From NCBI GenBank assembly GCA_023091735.1, contig JALKBU010000065.1:1-64000 (forward strand): a stretch of DNA of 64,000 nt, read 5' to 3'. Below are positions 49,112-58,837 of the stretch, in pieces (the stretch's first letter is position 1; the number at the start of each line of letters is the position of its first letter). The notes beneath the pieces were generated by a model that was not told the DNA's origin, made no database searches, and saw only the letters and a program-made list of their open reading frames with translations. Made by a program: the position numbers and the translations under genes. The stretch is from Trichomonas tenax. Its lineage: Eukaryota; Parabasalia; Trichomonadida; Trichomonadidae.

Positions 49112-52100
49112 TTAATGTGTGAGGAAATCGACTGGTAAATAAGCAACCAGACCGTGTTTCGTCACAGCGACAATTTCTTTATTGCGTATATCGTGAAGTG
49201 ATATCAATGATCCGAGTTGCTTCACTGGTTTAACTTCAGGCATTTTTTCTGCGTGGTAAGCTTCACAAACTCTGATACTACCGCGTTCATCAGCCCAAAC
49301 TAAGTAATCAAAACCTTTCCTGTCTTTAACTGCCTTAATCATTGTGATTCTGCTCGTTCTGCATTGTGTAACGAACTCGCCATTGCATGTATAGACTGTT
49401 ACTAAATCCTTTGTGTCATCTGGTGTTGTTGAAACAACAACAACGAAGCCCCAAGCAGGAGTGACAACAACGTGGCGCGGAGATTCAACAGTTAATGAGA
49501 ACTTGACAATAACTCTTGTTGTGTCTACACAGAAGAGGCAGCCATCTCTTGTGATTGCTGCAGCGAGGTGGAATGAATCAACTATTGAGCAATCGACAAC
49601 CTCCTCACGGAAGAATGGAATATTTCCAGAATTCTGCATTGCGTGATCAAATAGATACAATGTGGAATCACTTCCACCACTGCAAACTAAGCGTGTTGAG
49701 CTGTCGATGCATGTTGCTTTTCCTGTGTGAGCGAACACCTTCTTGGATTCATTGCGCTCTGTATCGAAGATCTCTATGTATCCAAGTGGTGCTGCGATTG
49801 CAATCATCTTTCCAAATGTAACCATTGGGATCGTGGAGTCATCTGATGGATGGAACGAAAGTGTTGCAACTTCGTTGTAACCATTATCTGTTCCATCGTG
49901 TGAAATAATCTGTCCGTGTGGTGTGAACAAGAATGCATGGCGACCAACAGCGACGGCAGCGAGAGGATCAACCTTTGTATCGAAGATTGTCTCACGCTTG
50001 AGTTCGTATGTTGCGGATTTCATTGGATGTGGAACACCAAATATCTGTGTAGGAATCTGACCGCAGTGTTTCATTGTTGCTTCGATGAGAGAGCGTTGCT
50101 GTGGGTCATTGAGTGTCTCTGTTGTCCAGGCAGACTCGTACATGTTTGGATCAAATGTGTTGTTTGCCTTTTCTGCTCCTTCACCATATGAATTGACACC
50201 CCAAATCAAATCAATCCATGAATGCAAGTTGAGAGAAACAAAATCACTCTCCAAAGCTTGGCGCATCTTGTAGACGAAGTCAAGAGGAGATTTAGCCCAT
50301 GGAGGAAGTGCAACATCACCAACTTCTTTGTTGTCAACTTTTCCAAGATCAAACTTGTTCTCATTTCTAAGGAATTGTGGGCAATAGAAGAACTCTGGAA
50401 TGAGCTCTCTGAAGTCGTTCATGTGCGTTGTGACCATCTTCCATGTATCGCTAACGCTTGAGAAAAGACGTGCTGCGTGATCGAATTTTCCACTTTGAAG
50501 CTGCGTGTGAAGAGAAGTGAATGGTTCCATTCTCATCAACCACATGAAGACGCAGAGAGGACTGTTGTAGCAGCTGCTGTACATGTAGAACTTGATGCCG
50601 AGTTCTTCCAAGTCTTTCCTTTTTGAGATGATTTCCTTGAAACGAGCTTCTCCAATCGCACCAATTGGCTTTGATAAATCTCTGAATACATTTGGATTAT
50701 TCAAGTCAAGAACGTCGCTTGTGTAATCAGATAGAATCCATGGCATAATTGGATACAATGAAGAATCGTTGAATGTTCTGCCACTGACTCTGTTGAGGAA
50801 CATCAAATACTTGAAGTTCGACTTCTTGCCACTGCACCAACGTTCTGTGACTCCACATGTTGCAACATATGTTGATGAAGGCATTGTCTGGATCTCCGCC
50901 TTCTGCCAGCCATCGAATCCTTGCATCTTCTTGAGAATGGACATCGAGTTAACCTTCATGTTGAGAAGGTAAGAACGTCCATCGTGGCAAAAGATTTCGA
51001 GGCCTGTTGGATGATGCAAGTATGGACGGAATGAAACCTTTTTGACACTCGTTGATCTGATTGCGACAGTTCGTGGTTTATCACCGAAAATATCGATTCT
51101 GAGACCACCTTCGACAATGATTAACTCACATGGTGCTTCGTATGTGAGCTTGATGATATCACCTGCAAATCTGAGAAGGATAGGTCCTGTATCACCTGAT
51201 GGTGAAGAATCTCTGTGTGGAAGAACCTGCAAAATTTCAGGTGGAGACTCCTTCTCGTAGCGCTCTTGAAGTGCTTTTCTGTATTCTTCGATCTTTGAAC
51301 GCGCTGTTTCTGCGCTTCCATAGTCTCTTGAAAGTGATGCATCTCTGTGATCATTGAAGTTCTTGTTCTCTTTCATGCGCATTGGACAATATCCATAGCA
51401 CAAAATTGTATCGAGATTATAATGCTTATCCTTGTTCTGAGCGATAGAACTTGCCCATGGTGCTGACTCAATCGTGAGCTGCGTCCACAATGTCTTCCAT
51501 TGCTGAACAATGGAGAATTTAGATAATATGACCTCAGGTGGCTTTTGTAGATGGACTCTTGAGAATTTCGACATCTTCTCGCTGGCTTTCTTGAGGAATT
51601 TGGAAATGAATGAGCAGAGTCTGCAAAATTCGATGGATATTTGATTAATTGTAACTTCGAAGTTCTTCATTGCTGCCTCAACAGGTTGTGTGTAATCAAC
51701 ATTCTTCTGCCTGTTATTTAACAATGAAATCAAGCGCTCAAGGCTTGTTGATTGAGTATATTCATTGAGGATCATTGCGAGACTGATATCTTCCCAAACA
51801 TTTCTCTCATTCATATTGAGTCCATAAGAGAACTGAACGAACTTTTCGAAGTTTGTAAGTTGCTGAATGAACTTCTGTGGTTCGAAGGAGACTTCCTTTT
51901 GTGGAAGCTCGAGATTTGATTTATCAACAAGGCTCAAATCGCACTTAGAGATTGCATTAAGCAAAGCATCGTTATGAGTTTGATCTCTTCTTGTGAAAAT
52001 GAAGATGAAACATAGATTTTCGAACACTGATGTGTTTTCTGGGAATTTCTTCAAATATTGTACCATTACATTGAAGAATATTGTCTGATACTGTGTTGAT

Positions 52101-55100
52101 GTTGTTTGACACAATCTAACAGCGATTTCAAGGAGAACATATACAGTTAACCACATCTTTGGAGAAGCATCGAGAACAAACTCGAAGATTTTCTCGATAG
52201 ATGATGATTTTGTGCACATTACTGCAGCAATGAATGGCCAAAGAGGCCATGCTTTGTTAGCATGTAAGTAAGCATCTGTCTTGAGAGGTAACAAGTTGAC
52301 AAACAATTGCTCAAGCGATGGATTTGATGCGAGAATGAAGCATCCAATGCTAAAGAAATCTGGCTGATCTACAGCTCTTGTCATGATTCCTGTAAGAAGC
52401 TCTTCGTACATGATTTCTATTGGAAGCAATGATTTGTATACTTCAATGTATATCAAAAGTTGATTCCTGAAAACATTCGTCTGCGTGAGAACATAAATTG
52501 TATCCAGAAGCAATAACGCAATTCTAACGCTCTTCTTTTGGAGAAGGGATTGGATGTTTGAAAGGTTAGAAATGTCTGTGATTTGAGCAAATGGCTGCTT
52601 TTCAGAACAAGCGATGTTAAAGATAAGAACTAAAAGTTCATATGCAATGTCTTCATCATTTGTCTGAACGCATTGGTTGATTAATTCAGCAAATGCTTCC
52701 TGTGTCATAGAACACTCTGCACGGAATAAGAGAGACTTAGAAACATTAATTCTTGCACGTGGAGAAAGTTGATGGAAATGCTCAACAAACGAAAGAAGAT
52801 AAATTCTAAGTTCAGACTTCTTCTTGAGTGTCTCTTTGATTGATGGTAGAATGATATTAAGCCAGTGCTCTGAAATTCCAACCTGTGATTCAGGAGGAGC
52901 AAGAGAAAGAAGTCTAATATTCATAAGGATCTCCGTTGACAGCTTCTGTCCAATATTTCTGTTTTGCAATTTCACGAAAACCTGATAGAATTCCTGATAA
53001 ATGTCAATATCGAAACGTTTGAGAAGATATGCAATGATTGAGAATCTTCCATATTTCTCGAAATCCGCCTGAGCTTCACTTGATATTTCAAGAACTTTCT
53101 TGATCAATCTGACAATTGGCAAAACCCTCACTTCATCAGAAAGATTTGCTTGAGCAAAGAGAGGAATCAATGATGTAATCTGGTATGAACGTAAGAATAT
53201 ATCCTGGAATGTTGGTGTCTGTAGAATTCCTGGACCGAAAATCTTAGCTCTGAATGAATAATCTTTCTTCGTTCTGAGATTGAGAACCGTGTTTTCAACT
53301 TCTGGATGAACTGAGAAGAAGGCTTGGTCAAATGTACCGTGCGTTCCTGATGTATCAATGGAGTAAAACTGCTTCCATTGAAGAGGTGGCGCGAGGAAGA
53401 AAGGTCCAAGAAGAACTGGATGTTCATTCTTTGGATATTGTTCAAATGGCATACCAACATTGCATTGGACCGGTCCGACTTCAATTTCGAATGTTTCAGT
53501 GAATTGTGTTTCCATTTGTTGGTTTTCCACATAAACTCTAACATTTGTTGGCTGTCCACGAACAAATTGATCGAAAGTTACAGCAAAGAATACCCAAATA
53601 TCAGGATGAAGACATTGTGGGAATGTGTGTGTTTCTTCATTAATTAATATTTTGATTCCAAAGTTTTCAACAGTGATGTCAATAATCTTTCCATTCTTGT
53701 CCATCATTGCAAATAACGACGTTGCAACTCTTGCGCTTCCAGAATCTGTGAATGCCCAGAAACCTGCTGAGAAACCATGTGAGAAGTCTGTTGATTTCAA
53801 TCCTGTTATTGTTATGTATGGTTCTTTGTTAGTAACAGGAAGGAATCCACTTGGAATGTTGTGTCCATTTGACAAAATTGTAGACATCTCATCAACAGCA
53901 TCATCGAGAAGTGGATTAACGTATTTACCATCAATCGGACAGAACATTGATATAAACTTCTGAACAGCGGTTCTAGAGCTTGATACAGATGCAATTTTCC
54001 CAATAAGACTGAGTGATTTCTTGACGACTTTTTTATCTGATGGATTTTCTTGCACTAAATCGAGAAGAGCAATATCAAGCTTTCCTTTCTGACATTGCCT
54101 TGCATTCGTACTCGAAAAGACACACAATTGCTCAATGAATTGTAAGTTACCTATTAATCTCGATGACTTTTTGAACGATGAAATGAAAATTGGCAAAGCA
54201 GATGGCTGCTTGATTAAGAAATCTGGAGAAAGAGCATCAAGTTGTTTTCCTGCAGCTAAGTTAACAAGTGCCATATATACAGGATGTGATGGCTCATCTT
54301 CAAATATTGTTGTAATTGCCTTTCCAATGATGCTTGCTTCGACAGATGTTATTGGGAAGAAATGAGACATGAGTGTTAAGAATCTGATCGAAAGAATCAT
54401 AAACTCTGGCGGAAACTCACTCGCTGAGAGTCTGATAACTGTCATAAGTCTATCCTTGAGTTCTCCCATCACACTTGTTTCAAATGAGTCTATTTCAACA
54501 AGACGTTTCAAAATGCGAAGTGTGTTATTGACGTGCCTTTTATCGCTGTAATTTTCACCTGATGAAATTGCGAAGCTGAGAACAGTTGTGATCTGTTGAA
54601 GGAATTCATCGTTTGGATTCTTGAAATGCTCGAAAACAGCATCAATAACTCTATCCGCAAATTCTTCTTCATAAATAAGTGAGAAGAACAATGATAAGAA
54701 ATCTGAAGTCGTGTAAACATCGAAACATTCGCAGTTCTTCATTGATTCAACGAAAAAGTCAGCCATCGCCAACCTTGTTCTTTCTATGGATTTCCTAACT
54801 TTTGGATCAGTTGCTTTCGAATGAGCGTCTTGATAAGCAGGAATAAACATTAATGCAATCGACTGGAAAACTAAGAAATGAATTGATGTAATTTGATGAT
54901 TAATAAGTGCGGATTTCATTCTGATGAAGAATTCGGATGCTAAGTCAGGATATGGAGCAAAATGCTGTGCAAAATCAGATAAAATAATAGATCCATTAAC
55001 AAGGAGATTTTGGAACACAAGAGTTCTGATGTTAAGAATAGCATTCACAACATCGTTCTTTGGAGAGAAAATTGTGATGCGTGGATCGAATATTGGAGTT

Positions 55101-56437
55101 TGAATTAATTCTGCAAGGAAGAACTTGAAAGGTTCGTCATTCTTAAACAATTGAATATAGCATTCTATTGCATCCAAAAATATCTTCTTTTGTAAGACTT
55201 TGCTCACCGAATCAGTCAAAGCACTTCCTACTGCTTTTCTATTGTTATCGCATATAAGTTTCGCGTAAATCTTTAGCTGCGGATTAGGTTCTACCGGTTG
55301 AAATGTATATTCGTCTAATGTATGAATGGAAAATTCTAAATTTTCGCGGAAAATGTGATAAATTTGAGGTAATTTTGGAATATTAATTTTGAGTGCTTCA
55401 GGTAAATCGTTTAGATCTATTTTTGGATACTTATGGCCTGTCGAATGAATATAATTTAGAATATCTTGTGGAATTGATTTGTAAAAATTATCGAGAATTT
55501 CTTGCGGAAGGTATTTCTGGATTGATGAAAACATTGAAATTCCAAAAGGCTGCATTCTCTTTAAATTCTTTTCTATACGTGCGAAAAGAAGAGAAGCATC
55601 TTCAGAAGTAATAGAATCTGGATACATTTTAAGTAATTCATCGATAAATGACAACAAAATCATTGTGTCCGTATCAACATTTGTGCTTTCGATTTTAACA
55701 TTCGATGAAAGAATCTGTTCTGATGAACTTTGAACGATTGGACTTGATCTATTGTTCGATGCCCAGTAAACCAAAGCTGATATTAACTTTGGATCCGCTT
55801 TTCTCTTTGTATTTATGAAAATTTGAACGAGTTCTAAAACTGTTTTCGTATCTATCGCTAATGCGTTATATGATGCGAATCTGAGTAAGAAGTAAATCAT
55901 GTTGTCGGCAGTTGTCACCTGCGTATGCCTTGACAAATAGATTAAAGATTTCAAAACTAACACTAAATCAGAGTCGTTGTATGCTTCTTCAAGTTGAAAA
56001 CAATAGGAAATAGCTGCATGGAGGATATAATATGGGATTGCTTGAAGAATTTCTGGAGGGTGATTGACTTGAAGTGTGATTAATTTTTGCAATCGAGTTT
56101 GATCGAAATGTCTGTAATATGGTATTTCTTTGAACGCAGCGACCATGCTACTCGAAAACTCGAGCTTATTGAAGATCTGGTGGAGCTGTTGTTCAGAATA
56201 TTTTTCTTTATCTCCTGAATCAACTGTTTCTCCTGATCGAAGTTGTTTCCTTTTCCGAGGGATCCCCTTCATGCGCAGTGTGGCGATGACGGGGTGGTTC
56301 TCGAAAGTGAAATTGACGGAAGAACCCTCCATACTTCCTTCTTGACGATTATTTTCCGCACAATGATCAACTTCTTCATTTTTGCCAATGATGCTTTTTC
56401 TTTCTATACATGCGATTATCAAATACTGCTTAGCCAT
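49112..56437 (-). CDS. Giant PH-BEACH-WD40 protein
   Basis: A 2441-residue scaffold of membrane trafficking and autophagy (NBEA/LRBA/WDFY3/LYST superfamily). In order: a very long alpha-helical (armadillo-like) N-terminal region; a concanavalin-A-like lectin fold at about residues 880-1060 (FSHGFSAGFWAFTDSGSA, FAVTFDQF); more helical repeats; a PH-like domain (about 1780-1900); the BEACH domain (about 1920-2180) with YLMFLNRVSGRTFNDSSLYP, IMPWILSDY, PIGAIGE and later LPPWAKSPLDFVYKMRQALESDFVS and WIDLIWG; then WD40-type repeats to the end. The layout with an internal lectin domain fits the NBEA/WDFY3-like branches; I cannot choose between them. The frame opens upstream through a TTG, but the first ATG at 56437 (MAKQYLII) is the likely start. 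Confidence 0.9.
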   Translation of the reverse strand: MAKQYLIIACIERKSIIGKNEEVDHCAENNRQEGSMEGSSVNFTFENHPVIATLRMKGIPRKRKQLRSGETVDSGDKEKYSEQQLHQIFNKLEFSSSMVAAFKEIPYYRHFDQTRLQKLITLQVNHPPEILQAIPYYILHAAISYCFQLEEAYNDSDLVLVLKSLIYLSRHTQVTTADNMIYFLLRFASYNALAIDTKTVLELVQIFINTKRKADPKLISALVYWASNNRSSPIVQSSSEQILSSNVKIESTNVDTDTMILLSFIDELLKMYPDSITSEDASLLFARIEKNLKRMQPFGISMFSSIQKYLPQEILDNFYKSIPQDILNYIHSTGHKYPKIDLNDLPEALKINIPKLPQIYHIFRENLEFSIHTLDEYTFQPVEPNPQLKIYAKLICDNNRKAVGSALTDSVSKVLQKKIFLDAIECYIQLFKNDEPFKFFLAELIQTPIFDPRITIFSPKNDVVNAILNIRTLVFQNLLVNGSIILSDFAQHFAPYPDLASEFFIRMKSALINHQITSIHFLVFQSIALMFIPAYQDAHSKATDPKVRKSIERTRLAMADFFVESMKNCECFDVYTTSDFLSLFFSLIYEEEFADRVIDAVFEHFKNPNDEFLQQITTVLSFAISSGENYSDKRHVNNTLRILKRLVEIDSFETSVMGELKDRLMTVIRLSASEFPPEFMILSIRFLTLMSHFFPITSVEASIIGKAITTIFEDEPSHPVYMALVNLAAGKQLDALSPDFLIKQPSALPIFISSFKKSSRLIGNLQFIEQLCVFSSTNARQCQKGKLDIALLDLVQENPSDKKVVKKSLSLIGKIASVSSSRTAVQKFISMFCPIDGKYVNPLLDDAVDEMSTILSNGHNIPSGFLPVTNKEPYITITGLKSTDFSHGFSAGFWAFTDSGSARVATSLFAMMDKNGKIIDITVENFGIKILINEETHTFPQCLHPDIWVFFAVTFDQFVRGQPTNVRVYVENQQMETQFTETFEIEVGPVQCNVGMPFEQYPKNEHPVLLGPFFLAPPLQWKQFYSIDTSGTHGTFDQAFFSVHPEVENTVLNLRTKKDYSFRAKIFGPGILQTPTFQDIFLRSYQITSLIPLFAQANLSDEVRVLPIVRLIKKVLEISSEAQADFEKYGRFSIIAYLLKRFDIDIYQEFYQVFVKLQNRNIGQKLSTEILMNIRLLSLAPPESQVGISEHWLNIILPSIKETLKKKSELRIYLLSFVEHFHQLSPRARINVSKSLLFRAECSMTQEAFAELINQCVQTNDEDIAYELLVLIFNIACSEKQPFAQITDISNLSNIQSLLQKKSVRIALLLLDTIYVLTQTNVFRNQLLIYIEVYKSLLPIEIMYEELLTGIMTRAVDQPDFFSIGCFILASNPSLEQLFVNLLPLKTDAYLHANKAWPLWPFIAAVMCTKSSSIEKIFEFVLDASPKMWLTVYVLLEIAVRLCQTTSTQYQTIFFNVMVQYLKKFPENTSVFENLCFIFIFTRRDQTHNDALLNAISKCDLSLVDKSNLELPQKEVSFEPQKFIQQLTNFEKFVQFSYGLNMNERNVWEDISLAMILNEYTQSTSLERLISLLNNRQKNVDYTQPVEAAMKNFEVTINQISIEFCRLCSFISKFLKKASEKMSKFSRVHLQKPPEVILSKFSIVQQWKTLWTQLTIESAPWASSIAQNKDKHYNLDTILCYGYCPMRMKENKNFNDHRDASLSRDYGSAETARSKIEEYRKALQERYEKESPPEILQVLPHRDSSPSGDTGPILLRFAGDIIKLTYEAPCELIIVEGGLRIDIFGDKPRTVAIRSTSVKKVSFRPYLHHPTGLEIFCHDGRSYLLNMKVNSMSILKKMQGFDGWQKAEIQTMPSSTYVATCGVTERWCSGKKSNFKYLMFLNRVSGRTFNDSSLYPIMPWILSDYTSDVLDLNNPNVFRDLSKPIGAIGEARFKEIISKRKDLEELGIKFYMYSSCYNSPLCVFMWLMRMEPFTSLHTQLQSGKFDHAARLFSSVSDTWKMVTTHMNDFRELIPEFFYCPQFLRNENKFDLGKVDNKEVGDVALPPWAKSPLDFVYKMRQALESDFVSLNLHSWIDLIWGVNSYGEGAEKANNTFDPNMYESAWTTETLNDPQQRSLIEATMKHCGQIPTQIFGVPHPMKSATYELKRETIFDTKVDPLAAVAVGRHAFLFTPHGQIISHDGTDNGYNEVATLSFHPSDDSTIPMVTFGKMIAIAAPLGYIEIFDTERNESKKVFAHTGKATCIDSSTRLVCSGGSDSTLYLFDHAMQNSGNIPFFREEVVDCSIVDSFHLAAAITRDGCLFCVDTTRVIVKFSLTVESPRHVVVTPAWGFVVVVSTTPDDTKDLVTVYTCNGEFVTQCRTSRITMIKAVKDRKGFDYLVWADERGSIRVCEAYHAEKMPEVKPVKQLGSLISLHDIRNKEIVAVTKHGLVAYLPVDFLTH

Positions 56438-56925
56438 TTTGCAAATTAAACAAGCTTTATTTCGCAATAATTTTCCATTTTATAATATTTTCTATATGAT
56501 CAATTCTAACTTCAAAACTATTTGATACTAATTCATTTAAATATATTGCCTAACTTATGGAACTAGAAATCATTTTCAACAAAATTTTATCTTCAGTATA
56601 TCTAGTATCCGATTCTAAACACCATGCATAGTGTTTTCAAACTTAAGCCAATACTCTACCATCATTTATCCATTGTAATATTTTATTCATTTTCCAAATT
56701 CTATTTTCATTAACGATAAATACTATTCCTATATTCACCATGCATCAATGTAAATATAAGCAGTGAATTAAAAGAAGAGCACATATTTTATAAACACAAT
56801 ATTTCAATTTATTTAAAACAATATATACAATGATTATGCAATGATATAAGTTTCAATGTGTATCATCAAAAATGATGCATTCGGTTGAATATCTATATAA
56901 TAATAATTATTCAATATTTTTGATA
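56438..56925. other. Gene-free spacer
   Basis: AT-rich; nothing recognisable on either strand. Confidence 0.5.
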
Positions 56926-57846
56926 TCAATAATCTCTTGGAACACTATCTTCATCTGATAACAAAGCTTTCAAGCGAAATGTTTCGAATGTAATTCCTAA
57001 ATCTTTTGCAACTTTCATAATCACGCAATTATTATGTCCTGCATCTGATGAATAAACAGTAACAACACAATTATTTCCATGGAAAGGAAATTCGTAGCCT
57101 TCATCACAAACTTGATGAGCTCTAACCAATAATTGGAAGCGATGCCTTTTGAGAAATTCCATAGAAACATCAGGACCATAAACTACCGATGTTTGCCTTT
57201 CTTTATTAAATTCAAAACCAGGACTATCTACTGGGTCGGCCCACAAAATATCGCGAATCATTCCTTCGTTAGGTATGTCAATTGGTTTTCGTAGTGCTGA
57301 TAACTGATCAATTGACTGTAAGTCTGGTGAAAGACCGGCGTGGACGCAGAAAATTCGGTTATTAATTACTGCTGCTAAAGAAAGCTCTCTGAAAACATTT
57401 GTAAGTGAATACCATGAATTTCCCAAGTTCTTCATACGAATTTGCTCTTTCAAACTTCCTTTTTCATTGATCATATCTGATTCGTGATTTCCACGAAGAA
57501 GATAGATATTATCTGGGTATTTGATCTTCAAAACGAATAATTTAACGATGACTTCAACTGAATTATCACCTCGATCAATATAATCTCCTAAAAATAAATA
57601 TTTGCGATTTTCTTCAACAATTGAGCCACCAAGTTCTAATACGTGGTTTAAATCATCGAGTTTTCCATGTAAATCACCAACAACAGTAATTGGAGCTTCT
57701 AGAAATAAAACAGTTGGTTCATTCGCGAGAATTTGTTCTACTTGAGTGCAAAGCCACAGTATATCGTTTTCCTCTATGTTGTAGATAATTTTTACGTTAT
57801 CTACTTTCTTCAAGATATAGTTTAACTTCTTATCTCTGTAATCCAT
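56926..57846 (-). CDS. PP1-like serine/threonine phosphatase, divergent
   Basis: 306 residues, the PPP catalytic core with its metal and phosphate ligands: GDLHG (57-61), GDYIDRG (87-93), RGNHES (118-123), HAGLSPDLQSIDQL (169-182) and RAHQ (242-245). The LSPDLQS block and length point to PP1. Three changes stand out: GDLHGK in place of GDxHGQ, HAGL for GGL, and YSSDAGHNN where PP1 has FSAPNYCGEFDN, so the loop that binds microcystin/okadaic-acid-like inhibitors and regulators is altered. All catalytic residues are present, so activity is expected, with unusual regulation. It diverges from the basic-protein gene across a 90-bp promoter. Confidence 0.9.
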   Translation of the reverse strand: MDYRDKKLNYILKKVDNVKIIYNIEENDILWLCTQVEQILANEPTVLFLEAPITVVGDLHGKLDDLNHVLELGGSIVEENRKYLFLGDYIDRGDNSVEVIVKLFVLKIKYPDNIYLLRGNHESDMINEKGSLKEQIRMKNLGNSWYSLTNVFRELSLAAVINNRIFCVHAGLSPDLQSIDQLSALRKPIDIPNEGMIRDILWADPVDSPGFEFNKERQTSVVYGPDVSMEFLKRHRFQLLVRAHQVCDEGYEFPFHGNNCVVTVYSSDAGHNNCVIMKVAKDLGITFETFRLKALLSDEDSVPRDY

Positions 57847-57894
57847 AATTTTTTAAAAAGAAAAACGGCTATTTTCTTTGACTTATGTGACACT

Positions 57895-57922
57895 CTACAT
57901 GACAAGAAAAATTTACGTGTCA
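57895..57922. promoter_or_regulatory. TACATGACA and TTACGTGTCA elements in a divergent promoter
   Basis: CTACATGACA (57895-57904) and TTACGTGTCA (57913-57922), both one mismatch from the recurrent element, lie between the PP1-like gene and the basic-protein gene; the second also contains the Initiator-like GTCATTTTTC facing right. Confidence 0.5.
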
Positions 57923-57936
57923 TTTTTCATTATTCA

Positions 57937-58380
57937 TTGAGAGGAAACAAAAGAGGCCCTAAACGTGGGTCTCGTCGTTGTGCTCGAAAAATTGAGACCT
58001 CCAAAGGTCAGCGCACATTGCTTGAATTTATTGAAAAGCCAAAAGATCCAACTCCTGAAATTCCAATTCCAAAACCTGTAGAAGAAGAGTCATCTGAAGA
58101 ACCAGAACCAAATTTACTTCAAGAAACCAGAGAAAAACTTATCAATTTCGTTAAAAGACATCAACTTAATGAGATTTTATCTTATTTTCAATTTCCTGAT
58201 CAGTTTTTACTTCGTTTTTCTATTCCAAACATTAAAGAACTTTATGAAGACATACAAAAAGCAATGATTGAAGAGTTTGGTGCTCCTTTATCTCCAAGTC
58301 TATTTCCCCAACATCTTTGGGATAAATCAGTTGCGCCAAGTTTATTTCCAGATGCCAGCAATAGTGAATCCATATTATAA
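57937..58380 (+). CDS. Small basic-then-acidic protein, apparently lacking an ATG start
   Basis: Family not recognised. 147 codons from a TTG: a very basic N-terminus (RGNKRGPKRGSRRCARK), a PIP-box-like QRTLLEFI (residues about 25-32; a PIP box would have F/Y at the last position), a Pro/Glu-rich linker and a helical C-terminal part with repeated PSLFP motifs. A nuclear, perhaps PCNA-binding, role is a guess. No in-frame ATG precedes residue ~120, and in-frame sequence upstream is open but without ATG. The Initiator-like TCATTTTTC at 57920-57928 lies 10-20 nt before the TTG, exactly where an ATG would be expected, so non-AUG initiation, a lost start codon or a sequence error must be considered. 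Confidence 0.5.
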   Translation: MRGNKRGPKRGSRRCARKIETSKGQRTLLEFIEKPKDPTPEIPIPKPVEEESSEEPEPNLLQETREKLINFVKRHQLNEILSYFQFPDQFLLRFSIPNIKELYEDIQKAMIEEFGAPLSPSLFPQHLWDKSVAPSLFPDASNSESIL

Positions 58381-58837
58381 TATTTATTTATAAAAAAATA
58401 TATTGATAATCAAATTTGATCAATGCTTATCAAATCAATTCGATTACAGTATTTTTCTAACGAAAGCATATAATCAGCCAAGATATTTATTTTTTATTAA
58501 TATTGATTGTGATGAAGCAGTGTGAAATCTATCACAGGTCTATCCTATAGTGAATTTAATGAATAACACGCTTCAAGACTTTTCAAATATATTTCGAGAA
58601 AATAATTTTCGGAAATATCATCATTTGATATTATAAATTAGGAGAAACATTAGAAGATTAATGGCTTACAATGTGCTTTGTTCTTGAAACACGTTTTTTG
58701 TTTTCAATATTTTGATGACAAGATTTTTAATCAACAGAAAATGGATTCTATATAAAATCAATATTATTTCTGAAGTCAAATCGCGAAAATGTATTTTTAA
58801 AATCTTCTATCGTCCTTTGTTCAGGTCAGATTTTAGA
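58381..58837. other. Intergenic spacer with the karyopherin promoter
   Basis: AT-rich. The reading frame of the next gene extends upstream into this spacer but its translation there is low-complexity and not karyopherin-like. Confidence 0.5.
58824..58835 (+). promoter_or_regulatory. Initiator (GGTCAGATTTTA) of the long karyopherin
   Basis: The TCA adenine is 10 nt upstream of the ATG at 58838. Confidence 0.65.
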
